Part shown: positions 17,948-25,396 of the stretch, in pieces | How the letters are laid out: each line of letters starts with the position of its first letter | Numbering within the stretch: the first letter of the stretch is position 1 | Notes under the pieces: generated by a model | What the model saw: only the letters and a program-made list of their open reading frames with translations | Told to the model about the DNA's origin: nothing | Database searches by the model: none | Origin: Acidimicrobiaceae bacterium | Lineage (GTDB): Bacteria > Actinomycetota > Acidimicrobiia > Acidimicrobiales > RAAP-2 | Length of the DNA: 64,000 nt | Direction of reading: 5' to 3' | Assembly (NCBI GenBank): GCA_003162395.1 | Contig: PMON01000052.1 | Coordinates: 1-64,000 of the forward strand | Position numbers and translations under genes: made by a program

Positions 17948-18913
17948 CTAGGAAGCTCGGAGGGCAGGGAGGAGCTCGGTCGCGGCCCACGTGATGAACT
18001 GCTCTTGGGTGTCCCCGCCCACTTGGATCAGCGCGATGTGCGTGAAACCAGCCAACTCGAACTGGTGGATGCCCGCGAGGTGCGCCTGCAGGTCGGGACC
18101 GCACGGCATCCTCGCAGCTATGTCCTCATTTCGAACGGTCCTCGATGCCTGCTCGAACGACGCTGGAACGGGAAGCTCGGCGTTGACCCTCCATCCACCC
18201 GTGAACCAGCGGAACTGGTCCATCGCCCGCTGCATCGCGATCTTCTGGTCAGGGTCATAGGACAACGCGATCTGGCCCACGCGGGGTTTGTTGAATCCTC
18301 CCGCCTCATCGAACAGCTGGCCGAGTTCGGCACTCGGCTCAACCGCGATCATCACGTCGGCGTGCCGTCCAGCGAGACGGCAGCTACTGGGTCCGGAGAC
18401 CGCGATGCCGATGGGTGCGGCCGTGTCCGGGAGGTCCCAGACCTTGGCCGACTCGACGTCAAAGTGCCTGCCTCTGTACGTGACCGTCTCGCCCGTCCAC
18501 AGGGCCCGAATGATCTCGACGGCTTCTTCGAGCATCGCGTGTCGCACGGAGGCGACTGGCCATCCGCCTCCGACAATGTGCTCATTCAGGTTCTCGCCGG
18601 CACCGAGTCCGAGCGTGAAGCGGCCATCAGACAGCAGCTGCATGGTTGCCGCCTTCTGAGCAACAACGGCCGGGTGGTAGCGGCGGAGTGGACACGTGAC
18701 GTAGGTCATGAGCGGAATGCGGTCTGTCGCTTGCGCAGCGGCCCCCAGCACACTCCATGCGTACGGAGCGTGACCCTGGGAGTCCAGCCAGGGAAAGTAG
18801 TGGTCACTGATGACCGCGAAGTCGAAGCCTGCCTCCTCAGCAAGAGCGACGTCTCGTACCAACTGCTTCGGACCCGCCTGCTCGCACATCATCGTGTATC
18901 CGATCAGGGTCAC
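17948..18913 (-). CDS. LLM-class F420-dependent oxidoreductase
   Basis: A 321-residue luciferase-like TIM-barrel protein. VTLIGYTMMCEQ opens it, AEEAGFDFAVISDHYFPW holds the conserved His, and GRFTLGLGAGENLNEH, ALWTGETVTYRG and PIGIAVSGP follow. The closest pattern is the TIGR03557 group of F420-dependent enzymes related to glucose-6-phosphate dehydrogenase. F420 use is inferred from family. The GTG at 18913 overlaps the TGA of the upstream dehydrogenase gene (GTGA), so the two are coupled; a longer reading to 18997 would run inside that gene. Confidence 0.85.
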   Translation of the reverse strand: MTLIGYTMMCEQAGPKQLVRDVALAEEAGFDFAVISDHYFPWLDSQGHAPYAWSVLGAAAQATDRIPLMTYVTCPLRRYHPAVVAQKAATMQLLSDGRFTLGLGAGENLNEHIVGGGWPVASVRHAMLEEAVEIIRALWTGETVTYRGRHFDVESAKVWDLPDTAAPIGIAVSGPSSCRLAGRHADVMIAVEPSAELGQLFDEAGGFNKPRVGQIALSYDPDQKIAMQRAMDQFRWFTGGWRVNAELPVPASFEQASRTVRNEDIAARMPCGPDLQAHLAGIHQFELAGFTHIALIQVGGDTQEQFITWAATELLPALRAS

Positions 18914-19794
18914 GGCCCTTGCACCTCCCGTTCGAGTGTGCGCGTCACCACGGTGACGTCTTGGTGACCGAGGCCGAGATCGACTGCCTGCTGCCACTCG
19001 TCAGCCAGGCACGACAGTGCCCCGAACCGGTCCCCTGCGGCCTCCTCGGCGAGACGCACATCCTTGAGAGCGAGCGAGAGCGCGAACTGAGGCGAGAACT
19101 CGCCCTGGGCGATCCGATGCAGCTTGGCCTCCTGCCACGACGACATGAGCGGATTTCCCTCGAGCGCGTCCAGCACCCCGTTTGTCTCGAGCCCCAACCT
19201 GCGCGCGAGTGCGACAGAGGCGACGACCGCCTCTGCTGCAAAGGCGAGCCACGTGTTGGCGACAAGCTTGAGTCGAGTACCGGTCCCGACGTCGCCGACC
19301 CAGATCGTGCGTTGGCCCAGGGCGTCGAAGAGGGGGGCAACTCGCGGCCTTGCCTCTTGCGGCCCTGACGCGAAGATGGTCAGCTGGCCGTGCGCCGCAG
19401 GGTCCTTGCTTCCCGACACCGGCGCGTCCAGCAACGTCACGTCGGGACGCGTTTGCGCCACGATGGCTGCGACCCGCTCAATCCCCGCCACGCCAATGGT
19501 GCTCATCTGGACGAGGATCGCCCCGTGAGCGAGCGCGGCAAGGACGCCCTCGTCGCGGGCAACTGAGACGACTGCGTCGGCGTCCGTCACCATGGTGACG
19601 ACGATCGCCGCCGCCCGCGCGGCCTCCGCCGCGGTGGTGGCAATATCCGCTCCCAACTGGGCCAGGTCCCGGGCTGCGTCCTGGTTGCGGTTCCAGACCG
19701 TCGTTCGGATTCCGGCGCGCAGGGCAGACGTTGCCATCCCATGGCCCATGGCGCCGATGCCGAGAATCGCGATTGGCTCGTGCTGTTGTCCCAT
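18910..19794 (-). CDS. NAD(P)-dependent beta-hydroxyacid dehydrogenase (3-hydroxyisobutyrate dehydrogenase family)
   Basis: This 294-residue protein has the Rossmann loop ILGIGAMGHGMA at about residues 9-20. The substrate motif LLDAPVSGSKDPAAHGQLT lies near 125, the catalytic Lys in GTGTRLKLVANTWLA near 175, and the C-terminal helix AL.LKDVRLAEE. It should oxidise a beta-hydroxyacid, or reduce the semialdehyde as in GLYR-type relatives. GGAGAT precedes the ATG by 5 nt. It is the first gene of a two-gene unit with the LLM oxidoreductase and diverges from the quinone oxidoreductase gene at 20089. Confidence 0.88.
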   Translation of the reverse strand: MGQQHEPIAILGIGAMGHGMATSALRAGIRTTVWNRNQDAARDLAQLGADIATTAAEAARAAAIVVTMVTDADAVVSVARDEGVLAALAHGAILVQMSTIGVAGIERVAAIVAQTRPDVTLLDAPVSGSKDPAAHGQLTIFASGPQEARPRVAPLFDALGQRTIWVGDVGTGTRLKLVANTWLAFAAEAVVASVALARRLGLETNGVLDALEGNPLMSSWQEAKLHRIAQGEFSPQFALSLALKDVRLAEEAAGDRFGALSCLADEWQQAVDLGLGHQDVTVVTRTLEREVQGP

Positions 19795-20088
19795 TGGAAT
19801 CTCCGCCCGGTGGTCCGTGAGCTACTGAACGTCACCAGTATCGCGCTGGCCGGGTCGCGGCGCTTGGGCTCTGTGGCCGCAGACCGGCGACCCTCCGAGT
19901 CCCGCTCGCCTTGGCACCTTGCCCGAAGTGGTCGATCGGACTTGGGACAGCACGTGATGGCGCGTCCGCAGCCCGCTCGCCTTCGTCCGCGCATGCCAGA
20001 ATCGGCATCGTTGGCGACCAGGACCTCCTGGCTTGCATCGAGCGCAATGCTGGATTGATTGAAACGAATCACTGATGGAGGGGGCCGA

Positions 20089-21015
20089 ATGCCGCTGGCG
20101 GTGCAGTTCGACGAGTACGGCGACATCGACGTCCTCAAGGTCGTGGAGGTCGACCGACCGGAGCCGGGACGAGAACAGGTCCTGATCAAGGTCGTCGCCG
20201 CGGGGATCAATCCGGGTGAGTCCTCCATCCGCAAAGGGCTCCTGCACGACAGGTGGCCGGCCACGTTCCCGTCGGGCGAAGGGAGCGATCTGGCCGGCGT
20301 CGTGGAGGAGGTAGGTCCAGGGGTCACGAAGTTCGCCGTGGGTGACGAGGTCTTCGGCTTCGTCAACACCCGCAGCAGCCACGCGGAGCTGGTGGTCGCC
20401 GATGCGGCCAATCTCGTGACGCGTCCGAACAATCTGCCGTGGGTCGTCGCGGGCTCGCTGTTCGTGACGGGGACGACCGCCTATGCCACGGTGCGCGCCG
20501 TGCACTTGGTTCCGGGCGAGATCGTCGTCGTGTCCGGCGCGGCAGGCGGTGTGGGATCGCTCGCGGTGCAGTTGGCATCGAACGCCGGTGCCAAAGTCAT
20601 CGGCCTCGCCAGTGCGGGCCACCATGAGTGGCTGCGCGATCACGGGGTCATCCCGGTGCTCCATGGCGACGGAGCAGCCGATCGCGTCAGACTCGCGAGC
20701 GATGGAGGAGTCCACGCGTTCATCGACGCGTTCGGAAGTGGCTACGTCGAGATGGCGATCGGGTTGGGCGTGGCGCCCGAGCGCATCGACACCATCGCCG
20801 ATTGGACGGCTGCCGAGAAGTACGGGACCAAGTCCGACGGGAGCGCTGCGGCTGCCAGCGCTGACGTGCTGGCCGAGCTGGCTGCCATGATCACGGACGG
20901 ACGTCTCGACTTCCCCATCGCCGCGACCTTTCCACTGACCGACGTGCGAAGCGCCTTCAGAGTCCTCGAGCAGCGACACACCTTGGGCAAGATCGTCCTC
21001 GAGGCTCGGAGCTAG
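20089..21015 (+). CDS. NADPH:quinone oxidoreductase-like medium-chain dehydrogenase (zinc-independent)
   Basis: A 308-residue MDR protein. MPLAVQFDEYGDIDVLKVVE opens the GroES-like domain, VAAGINPGESSIRKG replaces the zinc ligands, and VSGAAGGVGSLAVQLA near residue 155 binds NADP. The C-terminus (LEQRHTLGKIVLE) is typical of QOR/zeta-crystallin-like enzymes. It reduces quinones or enones in the cytosol. I moved the start to the ATG at 20089 because GGAGGGGG stands 4-5 nt upstream; the frame is open from a TTG at 20059. A small inverted repeat, TGATT/AATCA at 20056-20071, lies in the leader and might be an operator. Confidence 0.87.
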   Translation: MPLAVQFDEYGDIDVLKVVEVDRPEPGREQVLIKVVAAGINPGESSIRKGLLHDRWPATFPSGEGSDLAGVVEEVGPGVTKFAVGDEVFGFVNTRSSHAELVVADAANLVTRPNNLPWVVAGSLFVTGTTAYATVRAVHLVPGEIVVVSGAAGGVGSLAVQLASNAGAKVIGLASAGHHEWLRDHGVIPVLHGDGAADRVRLASDGGVHAFIDAFGSGYVEMAIGLGVAPERIDTIADWTAAEKYGTKSDGSAAAASADVLAELAAMITDGRLDFPIAATFPLTDVRSAFRVLEQRHTLGKIVLEARS

Positions 21016-21121
21016 ACGGGTGCTCGCCATCGAGCGAGAGGCCAAGGAGCGACTCGGTGTCGGCGCTCCCAACGCCGACGATTGAGGCAGCGAACTCGGA
21101 CCACCTTGAAGGGACGCAGGT

Positions 21122-22276
21122 ATGAACGAGTTTCTTTTCGCAATCGGCGTCCTGGTGGTCGCGCTCACCGCAGCGAGCGTCCTGTTCACGATGGTGCTGC
21201 CTCGAAGCCCGCGGGGCTTCGAGCGGGTGTCCGTGCTCGTCAACCGGATCGCTCGTCTCTCGTTCATGACGCTGGCGCGCCTTGCCCGGACCTATGAGGC
21301 AAAGGACGTCATCCTCGCCCCGACTGGCCCGGTCGCGCTGGTGGCTCAGCTCTTGTTGTGGGCGGGGGGCTTCATCATCGGGTTCGCGCTCATGCTGTGC
21401 CCGACGACCGTCAACTTCGGCGACGCGCTGCTCCAAGCGACCGCATCGCTCTTCACGGTCGGCGCGGTTCACGCCGGCGGAGACCAGAACGCTGCCGTCG
21501 ACGTCGCCGCCGGGGCGATATGGGTGGTGGTGGTGGCAATGCAGATCGCCTACCTGCCAGCCCTCTATGGGGCGTTCAACCGTCGTGAAGGGTTGGTGGC
21601 CCTGCTCGAGAGCCGCGCCGGCGTCCCCGCATGGGGGCCCGAGGTCCTGATTCGCCACCAGCTCGTCGGCATCTCCGACACGCTGCCCGACTTCTACGCC
21701 GCGTGGGAAGCGTGGGCCGCCGACCTGGCCGAGAGCCACACCACCTATCCCGTCTTGTTGCTGTTCCGTTCGCCAGAGCCCTGGTTCTCGTGGCTGGTGG
21801 GGATGCTGGCCGTTCTCGACGGGGCCGCCATGCACCTTGCGCTCGCGCCGGGCAGCGCGTCGTCGCAGGCGAGGCTCTGCCTCCGCATGGGCTTTACGGC
21901 GTTGAATCGCATCGCCAGGACGCTGGGCTGGCAGATTGATGCCAACCCGAGTCCCGCGGGTCCGATCGAGTTGACGTACGCGGAGTTCGCTGAGTCCGTC
22001 GACGCCCTCCGGGAGGCAGGGTTCCCAATGGAGCGCACAGCCGAAGAAGCGTGGCCGGACTTCGTGGGTTGGCGGGTCAACTACGAGACCATCGCCTATC
22101 GCCTTGCCGATCGAATACTCGCTCCGCCGGCACCTTGGTCGGGGCCTCGCCAGCACCTGCATTCGGGACCAGTGGCGCCTCGCCGACCACCACAGCGCGC
22201 CCCTGGAGGATTCTCGTATGACGAGCATCGGCCCTCCGTCGTCGTCGAGCCGCGGCACCAGGGCGTCGAGCAGTAA
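21122..22276 (+). CDS. Membrane protein with a channel-like 2TM-pore arrangement
   Basis: The 384-residue protein has one N-terminal membrane helix (residues 3-25). A helix at ~62-82 is followed by a short amphipathic stretch, TASLFTVGAVHAGG (~97-110), and a third helix at ~118-140. A long cytosolic part of about 230 residues follows. The helix-TVG-helix layout resembles the pore of 2TM potassium channels, but the filter reads TVGAV, not TVGYG, so K+ selectivity is doubtful. I know of no assigned function. The last ~45 residues are proline-rich and low in complexity. AGGGA lies upstream of the ATG. Confidence 0.65.
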   Translation: MNEFLFAIGVLVVALTAASVLFTMVLPRSPRGFERVSVLVNRIARLSFMTLARLARTYEAKDVILAPTGPVALVAQLLLWAGGFIIGFALMLCPTTVNFGDALLQATASLFTVGAVHAGGDQNAAVDVAAGAIWVVVVAMQIAYLPALYGAFNRREGLVALLESRAGVPAWGPEVLIRHQLVGISDTLPDFYAAWEAWAADLAESHTTYPVLLLFRSPEPWFSWLVGMLAVLDGAAMHLALAPGSASSQARLCLRMGFTALNRIARTLGWQIDANPSPAGPIELTYAEFAESVDALREAGFPMERTAEEAWPDFVGWRVNYETIAYRLADRILAPPAPWSGPRQHLHSGPVAPRRPPQRAPGGFSYDEHRPSVVVEPRHQGVEQ

Positions 22277-22411
22277 CCCCGCAGCAGCAAGGTTGGCATC
22301 GGTGCGGCTAAGCACGGCGCCGCCGTCCCCTTCGCGTCCCCAGCCCGCCCAAGAGACCAGGACCTGCACGTGGAGCGTGGCGCGAGCCAGCGACATCCGT
22401 CCCGCTGCGGG

Positions 22412-23908
22412 TCATCGGTGGTCAACGACCATGCCCTGAAACTTCGTCACGTCCGCGAACCTGCCCACGGCGGCGCACTCGAGCCCTGGCGAGCACGCGA
22501 TGGCGGTCGGCACGATCACGCTCTCAAGCCCGTCGGCTTGGGCGAGCCGGTGGGCGACGATCGTGGTCTGAATCCACCTGGCTCCCGACAGACGTGTACC
22601 GACCATCTCGAGGTAGTCCCCGATCAGCTCGCTCCCCACTGCCATGCAGTCTCGCGGCGCGACGCAGCTGACCGAGATCATGCTCGCACCGGACCGGGCC
22701 GATTCGGGGCCCTCGACGATCGTTGATCCGGCGCTCCAGACGCGGCCGCTCTCGGTGACACCGAGGAAGTGGTATCGGCCCAGCCGGTCCACGAAGTACC
22801 CAACGGCGGTGCAGCTGACCGGCGAGGTGCATGAGACGGAGTTCAACTCCGCGTTGCGACCCGCGTTCACCCCCCTCGCGACCTCGATCGCCGGGCGCCA
22901 GACGCCCGAGACCTCCGAGGCAACGAGGGCCTGGCTGTGGAGCGCGCTGGTACTCGAGTACTGGTCGGCCCACCCCACGGCGGTGCAGTCGCCGGCAGCC
23001 CCGCACGAGACGCTCGCCAGCAAGGACTCGTCCTTGCTGGGCGTGAGCGACGCTCCGATCACGACAGGACCACCCCACACGTCATCGCTGCTGATCGTCG
23101 CGATCGGCCGAATGCCACCGAGCGTGGTGCTCTCCCAGCCAACCGCCGTGCACTGTCCGTTGGCGGGGCATGACACCGAGTCCAATGCGGACAAGCCGAG
23201 CGGAAGTTCGATGCCGGCGTTCCAGATTCCGGCGGTCTCGGTGACCACGAGTGCGACTCCACCGTCGCTGTATCCCGCAGGCGACACGACCCCTACGGCG
23301 GCGCAGTTGCCCGCCGAGCTGCATGACACCGAGCCCAGCCCGGCGGAGCTCCCGGTGCTGAGCGTCCTCGCGACCTCGACGCCGCCGTTCCATCGTCCGT
23401 GCGCCTGCGTCACGACGAGTGCCCTGGTGTCCTTCGCCCCGTTCTCGAATTGCCCGACGGCGACGCAGTTGCCCGGGGACGTGCACGCCACCGAGGTCAG
23501 TTTCGCATCATCTCCCCTGTTGAGACTCACGGCGACGCGTGCGCCGGCGTCCCAGACACCCGCGGTCTCCGTAGCCACGAGCGCCTGACCTGTCGGGGCC
23601 TGGGCGTACGAGAAGGGCTTCGACTCGGTCTGCCCGACGGCGGTGCAGTCGCCCGGCGAGGCGCACGCGACACTCGTGAGCCCGGCCTGGCCGTCCCGTA
23701 GGGCGTTCACGCGCTGGCCGAGCGCGACGCCCGGGACCCAGCCGAAGGTAGGGCTCGGGGTCGACGACGCCGTCAGATCGCTCGCCACGTGACGTGACGA
23801 GGACGCGTGGGGGGACGTCGCTGCATCGGCCGTGACGCCGCCGAACGCCAGGGCAGCCACGAGTGGCACGGCCCCGAGGCCTGCTCGGATGCGGGAACTC
23901 GTGGACAT
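22412..23908 (-). CDS. Secreted protein with eight SC-x-C-AVG repeats (beta-propeller-like)
   Basis: After a signal peptide (MSTSSRIRAG, hydrophobic, cut near ADAATS), the 498-residue protein holds eight repeats of about 50 residues. Each contains a core like LTSVACASPGDCTAVGQ, followed by a segment such as LVATETAGVWDAGARVA. Two Cys per repeat would give one disulfide per blade. Repeats of this kind occur in exported actinobacterial proteins related to sialidase/propeller folds; enzymatic activity is not evident. The start at 23908 has AAGGAG 6 nt upstream. The longer open frame to 24025 lacks a ribosome site and would hide the signal peptide. Confidence 0.75.
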   Translation of the reverse strand: MSTSSRIRAGLGAVPLVAALAFGGVTADAATSPHASSSRHVASDLTASSTPSPTFGWVPGVALGQRVNALRDGQAGLTSVACASPGDCTAVGQTESKPFSYAQAPTGQALVATETAGVWDAGARVAVSLNRGDDAKLTSVACTSPGNCVAVGQFENGAKDTRALVVTQAHGRWNGGVEVARTLSTGSSAGLGSVSCSSAGNCAAVGVVSPAGYSDGGVALVVTETAGIWNAGIELPLGLSALDSVSCPANGQCTAVGWESTTLGGIRPIATISSDDVWGGPVVIGASLTPSKDESLLASVSCGAAGDCTAVGWADQYSSTSALHSQALVASEVSGVWRPAIEVARGVNAGRNAELNSVSCTSPVSCTAVGYFVDRLGRYHFLGVTESGRVWSAGSTIVEGPESARSGASMISVSCVAPRDCMAVGSELIGDYLEMVGTRLSGARWIQTTIVAHRLAQADGLESVIVPTAIACSPGLECAAVGRFADVTKFQGMVVDHR

Positions 23909-23958
23909 CGGCTGCTCCTTGCGCTTGGTGGTTCCACTACCCACGAGCACCGGGCCAG

Positions 23959-24963
23959 CTAGCGCAGGACCGCCGGCGCTCTCGGCTTCTGGCCGTAGGC
24001 GACTGCCATGCCGGCGCCATTCCACTTGTAGATGAACGTGTCCACGCCAAGGTTCCCGTAGTCAGAGCACGGGCCGCTGCTCGACGACGAGACCGGGTAG
24101 TTGACGCCAAACTCGCCCGACCCCGCCACCCATACGGGCCTCGAACCCGCCCAGACGCCCGCCTTTGGCTGGAGCGCGTTCGTGGAGGTGAGAAACGTCG
24201 TCCCGTCGAAGAAGTAGGTGACGCCGAAGTCCTCGCACGCGGTGCCCCCCAGATCAACCAAGTCGACCGCGATGAGTGGGTGACCCTGGCCGCCGGTCGT
24301 CTGCTGGAACACGAGCGCACAGGACGGGTAGCCCGGGCAGTACGTGTTGTGAGCGAGCACGTAGCTTGCGTCAGCCGTCTGGTCAGCCCCGCTCGCGGTG
24401 CCCGGAGAGATCGTCGGCGGGCGAGGCACCAGCTTCATGCCTCGGGCGACATCGATGACGTGATTGAGCGTCATCTTCGACCAGCTCAGGATTATGTACG
24501 TGCCTTTCGCCGTCCACGTCATCTCGACTGGGACGGTTTTAGCGCAGGTCCCGCAGGCGTAGATCGACGCGATGGCAGCGCCGACGCGCACGCGCTTCAC
24601 GACCTTGATGTCGCCCAAGTTGCCGCACTCGCGGTAGTTGAGCACCTCGCTCACCGACAGCTGATGCGAGGCGTGGGCGTAGCTCGTGAAGAGGAACTGG
24701 CACCGAGGGGGCGTGATGAGCGGAGAAACGGAGACGTACGGGGTCGTGGGGCTGACGCCGAACAGCGAGGTCGGCTCGAAGATCGGCATCGTCGCCAGCT
24801 TCGCGGCTTCCCGCCACGCGACCTGGGGCGGTGCGCCGGCTGCGGACGCGGGTGCCGGCAGCACTGCGGCGCAGACGGCCACGACCGAGCACGCGACGAC
24901 GACACGGCTGACCAACCTGCGCACGCGGGTGAGCGACCCTAAGCCAATTGGGTGTCGTTGCAC
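23959..24963 (-). CDS. Exported protein of unknown function, LppP/LprE-like C-terminus possible
   Basis: The 334-residue protein has a signal peptide (RRLVSRVVVACSVVAVCAAV, cut after ASA). The middle part contains four Cys in close pairs (CQFLF, REC, YACGTC). The C-terminal half (CPGYPSCALVFQQ, CEDFGVTYFFDGTTFL, DTFIYKWNGAGM) resembles the LppP/LprE lipoprotein family of mycobacteria, but I hold that loosely. It is 50 bases upstream of the propeller-like gene on the same strand, so both probably form one unit. No lipobox is clear; the Cys at the signal region (VCAA) could be one. Confidence 0.6.
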   Translation of the reverse strand: MQRHPIGLGSLTRVRRLVSRVVVACSVVAVCAAVLPAPASAAGAPPQVAWREAAKLATMPIFEPTSLFGVSPTTPYVSVSPLITPPRCQFLFTSYAHASHQLSVSEVLNYRECGNLGDIKVVKRVRVGAAIASIYACGTCAKTVPVEMTWTAKGTYIILSWSKMTLNHVIDVARGMKLVPRPPTISPGTASGADQTADASYVLAHNTYCPGYPSCALVFQQTTGGQGHPLIAVDLVDLGGTACEDFGVTYFFDGTTFLTSTNALQPKAGVWAGSRPVWVAGSGEFGVNYPVSSSSSGPCSDYGNLGVDTFIYKWNGAGMAVAYGQKPRAPAVLR

Positions 24964-25396
24964 CGCTCGTTCGCCTCCCCGTCGATGCTCGTTGGTGCCA
25001 AACCCTACCGAGCCATGGTGTCGCCCGCCGACCCCTACGTGGGCCGTAGACCTGCACCTGGTTTGTCAGTCCCCGCAAATCGGATCGAGCTCCGGTGCAC
25101 ATGGTCAGAACGTGGGTTCGTGCACGCACGCAAATGCCACTTCGAGCGCAGAAAGAGGCGGGCGGATGCCCGCAGACGCCCACGCAGTGAACGATCCCCC
25201 TCCTGCGCAGTCGCCAGTGGCAATCGCGCGCGGATCGGGTCTCCGACGATCGCCCTGCGCGCGTCCCACCGCCAGCTGATACTTGCCATCGCGCAACTGG
25301 AGCGCTCGGTCGTCAATGCTTACGAGGATTCCTCTGCCCGCTGGCACCTCAGAATCTGACGAGAGATGCCTGCACGAGTGCTTGGAGACGATGCAG
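24964..25396. other. Divergent intergenic region
   Basis: This lies between the exported-protein gene on the minus strand and the repeat-protein gene on the plus strand. It must hold both promoters, but I see no strong -35/-10 pair and no recognisable gene. Confidence 0.5.
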
